Part shown: piece by piece, positions 11,506-19,925 of the stretch
Numbering within the stretch: the stretch's first letter is position 1
Layout: each line of letters starts with the position of its first letter
Assembly: GCF_001907695.1 (NCBI RefSeq)
Contig: NZ_KV880638.1
Span: 882 to 64,881, forward strand
Source: Thalassospira sp. TSL5-1
Lineage (GTDB): Bacteria; Pseudomonadota; Alphaproteobacteria; Rhodospirillales; Thalassospiraceae
Length of the DNA stretch: 64,000 nt
Reading direction: 5' to 3'
Notes under the pieces: generated by a model
Database searches by the model: none
Seen by the model: only the letters and a program-made list of their open reading frames with translations
Told to the model about the DNA's origin: nothing
Translations under genes and position numbers: made by a program

Positions 11506-12298
11506 GGTATACTCAGAGACACACACCAACTGGCAAGGTAATTCTTGAATGACTAAAAGAAGAGAACAGTCAAGACTCAAAAGTTAACGAAAATTAATAC
11601 TATACTTGCGAATTACGCATGGGTTTTCTTATGCTCGACTATTTATGAATTACTGTTTTATTTTCAATACTCTCGTCAATATGCATAACCCATCCTCAAG
11701 GAGGGTATCTTAGACTATTCAAAATTAAAAAATTCGAATATTCAAAATCTGACACTTTCTGACCTAAAGAAAATCACGGCAAAATTTAGCCTTCAAAAGT
11801 ACCGAATACGAATCATCATTGATCCGAATCTCGCCATCCACCCAATTCCTGTCACCAACCAGAACATATGTCATTGGTTTTAGATAAACTCAAAAATTCC
11901 CCTTAAAAATACTATTTACAATGGAATTTTTTTGTCTGTTTATATCAAGGAGTATTTTCCTTCATCAGGCATCACTTTCCGGGCAGTGAATATCGCGCCT
12001 GATTATACTTAATGACACTAACAAAAACTCTGGGCCGAAAAGCAGGCGTCAAACCTTGCGTCGCCTTCAGCCATAAAACCACGATCTGTTTTATAAATGC
12101 GCCAGAAGAAAAAATTTCGATCGAACGCCGCGACCAAACAAACGATGCCGCGTGCCAAAAGGCATATCAAAGCGATAAAATGCCGTCCTGAAATAGAGGA
12201 AAACCGTCATATCAGCCAAAAGCAATCTCTGCCCCGCTTTCTCATCACTTTTCTGTTCAAGACTTGACCGTGACCTGAAAACAGGCGTAAGAGAGTCA

Positions 12299-12325
12299 CG
12301 CAATCGCAAGTCAGTTGCAATTGCG
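12299..12325. promoter_or_regulatory. 27-bp imperfect dyad, candidate iron-responsive (Fur-like) operator
   Basis: Left arm CGCAATCGCAAGT and right arm AGTTGCAATTGCG surround a single central base; the arms match at 11 of 13 positions. It sits 64 bases before the cupredoxin start. Its GCAA/TTGC core resembles Fur-family boxes of alphaproteobacteria, and the genes downstream are iron-uptake genes, so Fur-type control is a reasonable inference. Confidence 0.4.
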
Positions 12326-12388
12326 CCTTTCTATCGGCTGTCCAGCCCGTCTTGCATCTTTTTCCGGCAAGTATCATCAGGTTCCGCC

Positions 12389-12724
12389 ATGCTCAAATTC
12401 CCTGCCCTTGTTTCTGCTGTGCTGATTGGTGGCGTCATATCCACCGTGGCCCATGCCGAAACGCAAACCATCGACATGGTGATCAAGGATCACAAATTTT
12501 CCCCTGCCGAAATTACCATTCCGGCCAACACGTCGGTGATTTTGCAGGTCAAAAATGCCGATCACGCGGTGGAGGAATTTGACAGCCACGACCTGCGCCG
12601 CGAAAAAATCATCGCGCCGGGCATGACCGCCAAAATCAAGCTCGATGGCCTTGCACCGGGTGTTTACAGCTTTATGGGGGAATTTCATTCCAGCACGGCC
12701 CAGGGCAAAGTTCACGTCAAATAA
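12389..12724 (+). CDS. Periplasmic cupredoxin-domain protein of an FTR1 iron-uptake system
   Basis: 111 residues with a signal peptide (MLKFPALVSAVLIGGVISTVAHA) followed by a single Cupredoxin_1-type domain. The C-terminal SFMGEFHSSTAQGKVHV is characteristic of cupredoxins that accompany FTR1 permeases (EfeO N-terminal domain, FtrB): the usual blue-copper cysteine is not present in that loop. It probably binds copper or iron in the periplasm and helps oxidise or hand Fe to the permease encoded 206 bases downstream on the same strand. A CATCAGG ribosome site precedes the ATG. Candidate iron operator at 12299-12325. No P19 or ferredoxin partner (FtrA, FtrD) is adjacent, so the system looks minimal. 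Confidence 0.8.
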   Translation: MLKFPALVSAVLIGGVISTVAHAETQTIDMVIKDHKFSPAEITIPANTSVILQVKNADHAVEEFDSHDLRREKIIAPGMTAKIKLDGLAPGVYSFMGEFHSSTAQGKVHVK

Positions 12725-12785
12725 CCGTGCCCAAATAACCGTGCCCGAAAAACAATCCTGTCCGTGTCCGGTCCCCCCTCCTGTT

Positions 12786-12806
12786 CTGTCAGGCCTTTTT
12801 GGCCTG
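12786..12806 (+). other. Hairpin between the cupredoxin and permease genes
   Basis: CAGGCC and GGCCTG pair around a TTTTT loop. There is no U-run after the stem, so it is more likely a transcript-stabilising or attenuating hairpin than a terminator. Confidence 0.3.
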
Positions 12807-12930
12807 GTGCCCTGCCTGAAAATACCGCCAGCGCCCTTCCCGCCTTTCTTACTGCGATGAACGCCTGAAATCCTTCCGTCTGCCCGCTTCTGTTTTCGTC
12901 CTTTCTGATGCCATAACCGGGATTGATCCC

Positions 12931-13776
12931 ATGACTGCCGCCCTGATCATTGTTTTTCGTGAAGTTCTGGAAGCCGCACTGATTGTCGGCATTGTCCTGG
13001 CCGCCGTTAATGGCGTACGTGGTGCCAAGGCCTGGATTGCCGCCGGTATCGCCGGTGGTGTTGCCGGTGCGGCGATTGTTGCCTATTTTGCCGGGGCCAT
13101 TGCCGGGGCACTTGCCGGATACGGGCAGGAAATTTTCAACGCCGCCATTCTGCTGGTCGCCGTTCTGATGCTGGGGTGGCACAATGCTTGGATGTCGGTC
13201 CATGGCCGGGAAATGGCAATGGAAATGCGCAATGCCGGCAATGCCGTGCGCGAAGGCCAAAAATCCCTGTCCGCGCTGGCGATTGTCGTGGGTGTTGCCG
13301 TGCTGCGCGAAGGATCGGAAATCGTTTTGTTCCTGTATGGCCTGGCAACGGCTGATGGGGGCCTTTCGGGAACCCTGCTGGGCGGTGCCATCGGCCTTGG
13401 CGCCGGGGTGGTTGTCGGGGCGGGGCTTTACCTGGGCCTTTTGCGCATCCCGACACGTTATCTGTTTTCCGTCACCAGTGTCATGATCACACTTCTGGCG
13501 GCAGGCATGGCGGCACAGGCGATGAATTTTCTCTCGGCAGCCGATATCGTCAATCAGGGCCCCGTCCTGTGGGACAGCTCGTGGCTGTTAAGCCAGGAAA
13601 GCCTCGCGGGCAAAGCCCTGCATACCCTGGTGGGCTATATGGATCGGCCCACCCTGCTGCAGGTCGTGGTTTATATCGCCACCGTGCTGGCCATTACCCT
13701 GGCCAGCAAAACCACCCGGCATATGGCAAATCGCCGCCCGGCACGGGGCCAAAACCAGGCCAGTGCGGCTGAATAA
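12931..13776 (+). CDS. FTR1 family iron permease
   Basis: 281-residue polytopic membrane protein of the FTR1/EfeU/FtrC family. Two RExxE iron-binding motifs are visible: REVLE at residues 10-14 in the first membrane segment and REGSE at 126-130 in the fourth. About seven hydrophobic segments cover the protein, with a short basic tail. It transports Fe(III) across the inner membrane, coupled to an extracytoplasmic oxidation or delivery step by the cupredoxin encoded just upstream. Length agrees with bacterial FTR1 permeases. A strong terminator follows at 13792-13825, so the two genes form a short operon. Confidence 0.92.
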   Translation: MTAALIIVFREVLEAALIVGIVLAAVNGVRGAKAWIAAGIAGGVAGAAIVAYFAGAIAGALAGYGQEIFNAAILLVAVLMLGWHNAWMSVHGREMAMEMRNAGNAVREGQKSLSALAIVVGVAVLREGSEIVLFLYGLATADGGLSGTLLGGAIGLGAGVVVGAGLYLGLLRIPTRYLFSVTSVMITLLAAGMAAQAMNFLSAADIVNQGPVLWDSSWLLSQESLAGKALHTLVGYMDRPTLLQVVVYIATVLAITLASKTTRHMANRRPARGQNQASAAE

Positions 13777-13791
13777 CCAGAATTGAACAGG

Positions 13792-13825
13792 AAAAAGGCG
13801 GGGCTTTGTGCCACCGCCTTTTTTA
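13792..13825 (+). terminator. Intrinsic terminator after the FTR1 permease gene
   Basis: AAAAAGGCGG (13792-13801) pairs with CCGCCTTTTT (from 13814), followed by a T-run. The A-run on the other side means it may also end the convergent methyltransferase transcript. Confidence 0.8.
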
Positions 13826-13888
13826 ACCTGTTGCTCATCCGCAATGAACCATCCGGCACCGATAGGTGCTCATTTTGCCTAATGTTGC

Positions 13889-14881
13889 CTAGTGCAGTAA
13901 CACGGCATCGCCCAGGCCAGATTCGCCATCCACGGCCAGCGCGACACCATCAGCCAGGCTGTGAACCAGACCTTCCGGCGTGTTTTGTGCCCGCGCCACG
14001 ACGATGCGCCCCATGACCGACGCCCCCTTTTCCTGGCGCAAAACACCCTGCTGGTTTGACACCACCGCCAACCCGGCCTTGTTTAACCAGTCAAAAATAA
14101 TATCGGGATGATGGCGGAAACGCTGCCCTGGCCCCAAATCGAACGGGTAAATATCGCCTTCTTCCAGCGACATTACCAAAATACCCCCGGCAACCAGGCG
14201 CGAACGGATCATGCCCAGCACCGCTTCCAGATCCCCCAGATAGTTCAAAACATCGGCCGCAATCACCATGCCATATTGCGCCGTTGCCATATCGGGCATG
14301 GCGGTAATGTCGGCTTCACGCAAATCACGATACACACCCTTGGCCCGGGCCCGGTTCAACATGCGGGGCGACAGGTCCACACCATCAAGAATATCCACCT
14401 GACCGGCAAAAACATCGGCCACCAGCCCGGTACCACAGCCAAGGTCCAGCACCTCAAGCGGGCGTGGCAGGTCCGCCATCAGGTTGCGCACGGCTTCATA
14501 CATCAGTTCCGGTGCCCGATAGGTCAGCCTGTCACGCAAAGAGCGTTCAAAACGCGGGGCGTAATCATCGAACAAAGCCCGGACATATTCCGGCGGCAAA
14601 CGATCGCGCATCGCAACCGCGCCCAGCAACATCAACCGGACTTCCGCCCCCATGCGATCCGTTGCATCGCGCATCAGATACTGGCGATAGGCCTCGATGG
14701 CCTGTTCACCATGACCAGCCTTTTCGTGCAATTCACCTAACGCAAAATAGGCCTCATCCCAATTGGCATCCGCCTCGATTGCTGCGGCCGCCACCTCGAT
14801 TGCGGCTTCACTGTCGCCGCGTGCCGCCATCGCCAGCGCAACATCAAGACGCCGACTTGCCAAAAGCCGATCATTGCTCAT
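13889..14881 (-). CDS. TPR-repeat SAM-dependent methyltransferase
   Basis: 330 residues. The first ~90 residues form TPR-like helices (ALAMAARGDSEAAIEVAAAAI, WDEAYFALGELHEKAGHGEQAIEAY). A class I methyltransferase fold follows, with the AdoMet-binding motif VLDLGCGTGLVADVF at about 143-157, GVDLSPRML after strand 2, and MVIAADVLNYLGDLEAVL as motif IV/V region. This matches the COG4976 'predicted methyltransferase (contains TPR repeat)' family common in alphaproteobacteria. The substrate is unknown. It is transcribed alone, convergent with the FTR1 gene. Confidence 0.85.
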   Translation of the reverse strand: MSNDRLLASRRLDVALAMAARGDSEAAIEVAAAAIEADANWDEAYFALGELHEKAGHGEQAIEAYRQYLMRDATDRMGAEVRLMLLGAVAMRDRLPPEYVRALFDDYAPRFERSLRDRLTYRAPELMYEAVRNLMADLPRPLEVLDLGCGTGLVADVFAGQVDILDGVDLSPRMLNRARAKGVYRDLREADITAMPDMATAQYGMVIAADVLNYLGDLEAVLGMIRSRLVAGGILVMSLEEGDIYPFDLGPGQRFRHHPDIIFDWLNKAGLAVVSNQQGVLRQEKGASVMGRIVVARAQNTPEGLVHSLADGVALAVDGESGLGDAVLLH

Positions 14882-15132
14882 CTATTTGAAATCCCGGAAA
14901 GTCATCCCGCAGGATGTCGCCAATACCTGACGCTATATCTGCCTGTTTTCCAATTTTGGCAAGTCAGATAAAATCATTCACAAACAATGACTTATATAAA
15001 ATCCGCTGGCATATAAGCTAAATACCGATCATAACTGGCCTAAATCCGCCATTTCGCCGCGAATCGCTTGATACCGGCACAAACAGCAAAACAGCCATGC
15101 AAATTTGACCCGGAAGGTCTTGAATTAAATTA

Positions 15133-15148
15133 TTATATCATAATATAA
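15133..15148. promoter_or_regulatory. AT-rich palindrome TTATAT-CATA-ATATAA, candidate operator of the YeeE/YedE genes
   Basis: A perfect 6-4-6 inverted repeat lies 31 bases upstream of the ATG at 15179. ArsR-family sulfide/persulfide repressors (BigR, SqrR) bind AT-rich dyads in front of genes for this transporter family, so this is a candidate site of that type. No such repressor gene is nearby. Confidence 0.35.
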
Positions 15149-15178
15149 AGATTAAACATCTTTCACAAGGAAACTGGA

Positions 15179-15604
15179 ATGGAAAATTTCACCCCATTCA
15201 CCGCCCTGGCAGGTGGTGCCCTGATCGGCCTTGCCGCCGGGCTTTATATGCTGCTTAACGGCCGCATTGCCGGTATCAGCGGCATCATTGGCGGCATTAT
15301 CGGGGCCACGTCTGCACAAAAGGCCGAAAGAATCGCCTTCATTTGCGGGCTGGTTTTAGGCCCGGTCATTCTTGCACTGCTGGCGGGCTATCGCCCGGCC
15401 ATCACGATTGATGCAGGCTTTCCGGTGCTGCTGTTGGCGGGGTTGCTGGTCGGGTTTGGTACCAGCATGGGCAGCGGTTGCACCAGTGGGCACGGCATTT
15501 GCGGGTTGGCCCGGTTTTCGCCCCGGTCCCTGGCCGCGACCCTGGCCTTTATGGCAACCGGCTTTTTGACCACTTTTGTCATGCGCCACCTGATCGGATT
15601 CTAA
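15179..15604 (+). CDS. YeeE/YedE family sulfur-compound transporter, first half-protein
   Basis: 141-residue membrane protein with about four hydrophobic helices. The signature GTSMGSGCTSGHGICGLARFSPRSLAATLAFMATGF (about 95-130) is the conserved Cys-containing pore motif of the YeeE/YedE family (DUF395), whose studied members import thiosulfate or related sulfur species. It is half the length of a full YeeE protein. The partner half begins 2 bases after its stop codon, so the two are translationally coupled and probably assemble together. A CAAGGA ribosome site precedes the ATG. Confidence 0.88.
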   Translation: MENFTPFTALAGGALIGLAAGLYMLLNGRIAGISGIIGGIIGATSAQKAERIAFICGLVLGPVILALLAGYRPAITIDAGFPVLLLAGLLVGFGTSMGSGCTSGHGICGLARFSPRSLAATLAFMATGFLTTFVMRHLIGF

Positions 15605-15605
15605 C

Positions 15606-16028
15606 ATGCGTATTTTGGGTGCTCTTTTATGTGGCTGTCTGTTCGGGGCCGGTTTGGCCCTTTCAGGCATGATCAACCCGGAAAAAGTTCTGGGATTTCT
15701 CGATATTGCCGCCATCTCCACCAATGGCTGGGACCCCAGCCTGATTTTTGTCATGGGCGGGGGGCTGATTGTCGCCTTGCCGTTTTTCTGGTGGGCAAAA
15801 TCACATGATACCGCCCTTCTGGGGGGCAATATATCGTTACCCACCAAAAGAACCATCGACCGTCCGCTGATCATCGGCAGTCTGATTTTTGGTATTGGCT
15901 GGGGCCTGGCCGGGCTTTGCCCGGGACCGGCACTTTCCGCCCTGTCCTATTTACAGCTCAAACCGTTTCTGTTTGTCGTGGCAATGCTGGCGGGCATGGT
16001 CCTGCAACGCCTGTCTGCCCGCCCGTAA
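15606..16028 (+). CDS. YeeE/YedE family transporter, second half-protein (DUF6691 type)
   Basis: 140 residues, about four hydrophobic helices. GIGWGLAGLCPGPALSAL (about 96-113) is the second conserved Cys motif of the family, and ALSGMINPEKVLGFLDI near residue 20 is typical of this half. It starts 2 bases after the upstream half ends. Paired genes of this layout often accompany sulfide or persulfide detoxification, but here no sulfur dioxygenase or sulfide:quinone reductase is adjacent. Function in sulfur transport is by family only. Confidence 0.87.
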   Translation: MRILGALLCGCLFGAGLALSGMINPEKVLGFLDIAAISTNGWDPSLIFVMGGGLIVALPFFWWAKSHDTALLGGNISLPTKRTIDRPLIIGSLIFGIGWGLAGLCPGPALSALSYLQLKPFLFVVAMLAGMVLQRLSARP

Positions 16029-16173
16029 ACAGGTTCGAGGCAACGGGATAATCAATTTTCAGGCCAGCCCAAAACATGGCAGGTATTCCGGCGCACGGGT
16101 GGCATATATCTTGTCTTTGGAATCCGTCTAGCCTACCTGTAAAGGCACCTCTCGCAGCCCTACAAGGTGGATA

Positions 16174-16902
16174 ATGAAGATCGGCATTCTTGAAACAGGT
16201 TTCGTCCCCGACGAAATGCAGGACGAATTCAAAAGCTATCCCACGATGTTTGAAAAAATGCTCGGTTCACTCGATCCGTCGCTTCAATTTCAGGTCTGGC
16301 CGGTTTTGATCGACCAGTTCCCCGACAGCATCCACGATGCCGATGCCTGGATCATTACCGGCTCGAAACACGGTGTTTATGAAAACCTGCCCTGGATGAT
16401 CAGGCTCCAGGCTGTCTTGCGAGACATTGTTGCGGCCCGAATTCCGGTTTTCGGGGTCTGTTTTGGCCATCAAATTCTGGCCGCTGCCCTGGGCGGTACG
16501 GTTGTCAAATCCGACAAGGGCTGGGGTATTGGCGTTCATGAATATCAGTTGGCCGACAACGCCCCGCAATGGGTTGAAAATGCGCCGGAAACCATGAAGC
16601 TGAATGCCTTTCATCAGGACCAGGTTGTGAAATTGCCCGAAACCGCATCGGTTTGGGCCAGTTCTGAATTTTGCCCCTATGCCGGGCTGAATTACGGTGA
16701 CAGGGCTGCCTCGATACAGCCGCACCCGGAATTTTCATTTGAATATGAAAACGCCCTGCTGCAATCACGCCGGGGAGACGTGATCCCCGAAGAGATTGCC
16801 CAGATTGCCGAAAAATCGATGCAAAACCCGGTAGATGGCAGCAGTTTCGCCCACTGGCTTCTTGCCTTCCTGAAAGGTGAACGCCAGATCAAGGCGGCCT
16901 GA
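16174..16902 (+). CDS. Class I glutamine amidotransferase-like protein
   Basis: 242 residues forming one GATase1 domain of the GMP synthase-like group (COG0518). The nucleophile is Cys96 in PVFGVCFGHQILAAALGG, and the His-Glu pair is in IQPHPEFS (His184, Glu186). Family members hydrolyse glutamine or gamma-glutamyl amides; stand-alone members of this type are usually annotated as type 1 glutamine amidotransferase with unknown acceptor. An AAGGTGG ribosome site precedes the ATG. It is followed by a terminator at 16945-16973 and appears to be a single-gene transcript. Confidence 0.85.
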   Translation: MKIGILETGFVPDEMQDEFKSYPTMFEKMLGSLDPSLQFQVWPVLIDQFPDSIHDADAWIITGSKHGVYENLPWMIRLQAVLRDIVAARIPVFGVCFGHQILAAALGGTVVKSDKGWGIGVHEYQLADNAPQWVENAPETMKLNAFHQDQVVKLPETASVWASSEFCPYAGLNYGDRAASIQPHPEFSFEYENALLQSRRGDVIPEEIAQIAEKSMQNPVDGSSFAHWLLAFLKGERQIKAA

Positions 16903-16944
16903 GAAGCCCGATAAAACCGGCACATCACTTATTGAACGTTCCAA

Positions 16945-16980
16945 ACGGCGACCGGACATAAAGCGGTCGCCGTAAATTTT
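16945..16980 (+). terminator. Terminator after the glutamine amidotransferase gene
   Basis: A perfect 10-bp stem, ACGGCGACCG (16945-16954) with CGGTCGCCGT (16964-16973), is followed by AAATTTTAT. Confidence 0.7.
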
Positions 16981-17064
16981 ATGTGTTCCACACCATTCAC
17001 AGCTTTGGGTCCGGCTCAACCCCCGATACAGTAACGCTTTCCTCTCGCAAAAACAGGCCGCCCG

Positions 17065-18810
17065 ATGCCCTCAGCCCGACCTGCCCGCCGCCCAATCCTT
17101 GCCAAGGTGGCAAATGCTGTTCCGTCTTTACGCCTCTATGCGGGGCTGGTGCTGTTTGCATATGTTCTGACGCATTTCATCAATCATGGCTTCGGATTGA
17201 TCTCGCCCGAACTAATGGAACGGGCGAATGATTTTCTGACATCGGCCTGGAAATTCCCGCCGCTGGAAATTCTGCTGATTACGGCGCTGATCACGCATTT
17301 CCTGCTGGCAACCGGGCGGCTTGCAAGGCGGCGCAGCCTGCGCCTGACGCGCAAGGAATGGCTACAAATTACCCTGGGCCTGTGCATCCCGGTTTTAATG
17401 TTTCAGCATATTCTGGGCACGCGCGTGGCCGAAATCGCCTTTGATGTCGAACCCTTTTACGAACGGGTTTTGGTGGATCTTGCGGTATTTCGCCCCGATA
17501 TCGGCCTTCTGCAGGCGATTGCATTGCTTGTGGTCTGGATACATGGCTGTATCGGCATTCATTACTGGCTGTCGGTCAAACCTTTTTATGGTCGCATCCG
17601 GCCTCTGCTGGGGTTTTGTGCCATTGTCATTCCCACCCTGGCCCTGGCGGGCTATCTGGCGGCAGCAAACACCGTGATCGAACGCGCCGCCCTGGGGGGC
17701 ACACCCTATCTTGCCCAAATCATCAAGGAAGCGGGGCGCACAGCGCAATCCTTTGCCTTTTATAACCGCATGGCCAATTACCTGCTGTTTGCCAGCATTG
17801 CCCTTGCCCTGAGCCCGTTTATCATACGCCAGTTACGCAAGACGATGGATCAGGTCCGAACAACCCCGGCGCTGAAACTGCCCGGCGGTCGGGCTGTGCG
17901 TATTATACCGGGGGCCACCGCGCTTGAGGCCCTGCGCGATGCCAAGGTCCCCATCGCATCGGTGTGCGGGGGGCGCGGGCGCTGCACCACATGCCGTTTA
18001 TATTGCCGTTCCGGCCTGTCCGACCTGCCCGCCCCAAATGCCATCGAAAATGCGGCCCTTCGCAGTATTAACGCCCCGGAAGACTGGCGCCTTGCCTGCC
18101 AGATCCGACCAACCGCCGACCTGGAAATCACCCCGCTTTTACCTGCCAATGCCACTGCCAGCGATGGAAGACGCCCCGGCGGGCTGAGCGGAAGCGAAAG
18201 ACAGGTCGTGACGATTTTCACCGATTTGCGCGATTCGACCAAACTGGGCGAAACCAAAATGCCCTATGACGTGCTGTTCATCCTCAATCAGTTTTTTGCC
18301 GAAATGACCGAAGCCCTGCAAAAGACCGGCGGCCATTATGCCCAATTTACCGGCGATGGCCTGATGGCGCTTTATGGACTGGAGGATCGCAATATTCGCC
18401 GCGCTATCGAAAATGCCATTCGCGGGGCGGGCGAAATGCTGGCACGAATCGAAAAGTTAAATACCCAGCTTGCGTCCGAATTACCCTTCAAACTGCGGAT
18501 TGGTCTGGGCATTCACATTGGCGAGGCCATCGTCGGCGAAATGGGCCCACCACGCCGCGAACAGATCAGCGCCATTGGCGACAGCATCAACACAACGGCA
18601 AGACTTGAATCCAAATGCAAGGAACACGGCGTCCCGTTGATCATTTCGCAGGATGTGATCACACGGGGGAAACTGCAAATCCCCGAGGGAACAAAACTGC
18701 ATCGTGAATCGTTACGGGGAAAAGAACGCGAAATCGCCTATTACGCCCTGGAAACCCTGCCTGTCATTACAGCACGGGCTGAAAAACAGATGGCAAAAGC
18801 AATAACGTGA
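17065..18810 (+). CDS. Membrane adenylate cyclase with di-heme-like anchor and [2Fe-2S] domain
   Basis: 581 residues in three parts. Residues ~22-255 carry six hydrophobic segments with paired histidines (His37, His41, His78, His115, His160, His166), the pattern of succinate-dehydrogenase-like di-heme-b anchors; a quinone-responsive cyclase (CyaC) with such an anchor is known from Sinorhizobium. Residues ~268-358 are a plant/adrenodoxin-type [2Fe-2S] domain with Cys301, Cys307, Cys310 (CX5CX2C) and Cys345 (RLACQ). Residues ~380-560 are a class III nucleotidyl cyclase: FTDLRDSTKLGE (metal Asp387), FTGDGLMALYG (Asp431). The likely job is to make cAMP in response to respiratory-chain or cytoplasmic redox state. 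It is flanked by a terminator upstream and stands alone. Adenylate rather than guanylate specificity is assumed. Confidence 0.87.
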   Translation: MPSARPARRPILAKVANAVPSLRLYAGLVLFAYVLTHFINHGFGLISPELMERANDFLTSAWKFPPLEILLITALITHFLLATGRLARRRSLRLTRKEWLQITLGLCIPVLMFQHILGTRVAEIAFDVEPFYERVLVDLAVFRPDIGLLQAIALLVVWIHGCIGIHYWLSVKPFYGRIRPLLGFCAIVIPTLALAGYLAAANTVIERAALGGTPYLAQIIKEAGRTAQSFAFYNRMANYLLFASIALALSPFIIRQLRKTMDQVRTTPALKLPGGRAVRIIPGATALEALRDAKVPIASVCGGRGRCTTCRLYCRSGLSDLPAPNAIENAALRSINAPEDWRLACQIRPTADLEITPLLPANATASDGRRPGGLSGSERQVVTIFTDLRDSTKLGETKMPYDVLFILNQFFAEMTEALQKTGGHYAQFTGDGLMALYGLEDRNIRRAIENAIRGAGEMLARIEKLNTQLASELPFKLRIGLGIHIGEAIVGEMGPPRREQISAIGDSINTTARLESKCKEHGVPLIISQDVITRGKLQIPEGTKLHRESLRGKEREIAYYALETLPVITARAEKQMAKAIT

Positions 18811-18935
18811 TGCAACGGCCCTGTTGCCACGAAACAAAGGCCCCGGCGCGTCAAAGGTTTGCCAATCCATCGCGGAGGATACGCATAACCGGACCCTGTT
18901 TGACGCACGGATGATTTGCTGCATTGCGGATGGGG

Positions 18936-18964
18936 CTTGACTATCGCGCCCAAAATAACATGTA
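18936..18964 (+). promoter_or_regulatory. Candidate heat-shock (RpoH) promoter of the hsp20 operon
   Basis: CTTGAC (18936-18941), a 17-base spacer and CATGTA (18959-18964) resemble the alphaproteobacterial sigma-32 consensus, 114 bases before the hsp20 start codon. The position and the downstream heat-shock genes support it; the -10 match is imperfect. Confidence 0.4.
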
Positions 18965-19078
18965 ATCATAAGGAAAGTGCGTCTTTGGTGCCGGTCTTCC
19001 GGGCCAGGACAGAGCAGATGCCGAAAGGATCTGATCCGTTGCACGCTCGCTCAGTCAGAGGAGGTGAAAGTTACCGCC

Positions 19079-19564
19079 ATGTCGCGTATTTCTATGTTTA
19101 ACAGCCCTCTCCTTCTTGGTTTCGATCAAATCGAACGCGTTCTTGATCAGGTCTCCAAGACCAAGGCGGAAGGGTATCCACCCTATAATATCGAACAGAT
19201 TGGCGACAACCATATCCGCATCACGGTTGCCGTTGCCGGATTTTCCGATGATGACCTTTCGGTCACAACCGAAGACAACCAGTTGATCATTCGCGGAAAG
19301 CATCAGGAAGATGAAAGCAACCGCGTCTATATTCATCGCGGTATCGCTTCCCGGCAGTTCCAGCGGTCCTTCGTTCTTGCCGAAGGCATAGAAGTGGTGG
19401 GTGCCCATCTCGATAATGGTTTACTGCATATCGATTTGAACCGCCCGGTGCCCGAACCGGTCGTGCGTGAAATCGCCATCAACTCGAACCGTAAAAAGAA
19501 TATTCCGTCGCGCACCATTGAAATGCAGATGGATGACGACAGTACCGAGACGAACAATCAATGA
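19079..19564 (+). CDS. Small heat-shock protein, Hsp20/IbpA family
   Basis: 161 residues from the ATG at 19079, which is chosen because a strong GAGGAGGTG ribosome site sits just upstream and the homologous region begins MSRISMFNSPLLLGFDQIERVLDQ. An upstream in-frame start at 18977 lacks that support. The alpha-crystallin domain covers about 38-130 (NHIRITVAVAGFSDDDLSV, NQLIIRGKHQ, GIEVVGAHLDNGLLHIDL). The polar, Asp-rich tail is typical. It binds unfolding proteins without ATP. A candidate heat-shock promoter lies at 18936-18964; the DUF1150 gene follows 31 bases later and shares the terminator. Confidence 0.93.
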   Translation: MSRISMFNSPLLLGFDQIERVLDQVSKTKAEGYPPYNIEQIGDNHIRITVAVAGFSDDDLSVTTEDNQLIIRGKHQEDESNRVYIHRGIASRQFQRSFVLAEGIEVVGAHLDNGLLHIDLNRPVPEPVVREIAINSNRKKNIPSRTIEMQMDDDSTETNNQ

Positions 19565-19595
19565 GCCGCAAGGCCAGTAGTGAGGAGTGGTTCAA

Positions 19596-19865
19596 ATGAG
19601 CAATCGCATCACAGACCATGAAGACGCAGAAGGCGTCATCCCGGCCGAGCAGGACCTGCACATGCTGTCGTCAGGCGACTTTGCCATGCTGGGGATTCAG
19701 GATTTTGCCTATGTTCGCAAAATCGCAAACCCGGAAGAAAACGACGCGGCGGGTGTTTATGCGGTCTTTACCGCCGATGGCACCCATATCGCATCCTTTG
19801 AAAGCTATGCCGTGGCCTATGCCGCCATTCGCCAGCACGATATGGAACCGCGCTCGGTCCATTAA
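19596..19865 (+). CDS. DUF1150 family protein
   Basis: 89 residues beginning MSNRITDHEDAEG. The ATG at 19596 has a GAGGAG ribosome site 8 bases upstream, better than the GTG at 19587. The protein matches DUF1150, a small alphaproteobacterial family regularly found immediately downstream of hsp20 (LSSGDFAMLGIQDFAYVRKI, GVYAVFTADGTHIASF). No biochemical role is known to me. The operon with hsp20 suggests a heat-shock-linked role. Confidence 0.85.
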   Translation: MSNRITDHEDAEGVIPAEQDLHMLSSGDFAMLGIQDFAYVRKIANPEENDAAGVYAVFTADGTHIASFESYAVAYAAIRQHDMEPRSVH

Positions 19866-19925
19866 TCAGGTCCGTAACAGCGTGTGATCTCGCAAAGCCG
19901 CGATATATCAATATCATCAATGTTC

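Larger units (their letters stand above)
11432..12388. other. Long AT-rich intergenic region upstream of the giant adhesin gene
   Basis: About 950 bases lie between the divergent adhesin and cupredoxin genes. The adhesin-proximal two thirds are clearly AT-rich compared with the flanks. I see no convincing gene: the 72-codon minus-strand frame at 12091-12309 has no recognisable domain and no good ribosome site. The region holds a perfect 8-bp inverted repeat near the adhesin promoter (11482-11505) and a 27-bp imperfect dyad near the cupredoxin gene (12299-12325), so it is best read as a large regulatory region for both genes. Confidence 0.6.

Noticed and set aside
12091-12309. 72-codon minus-strand frame in the adhesin-cupredoxin gap
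   Set aside because: No domain, no ribosome site, and codon use unlike the real genes nearby.
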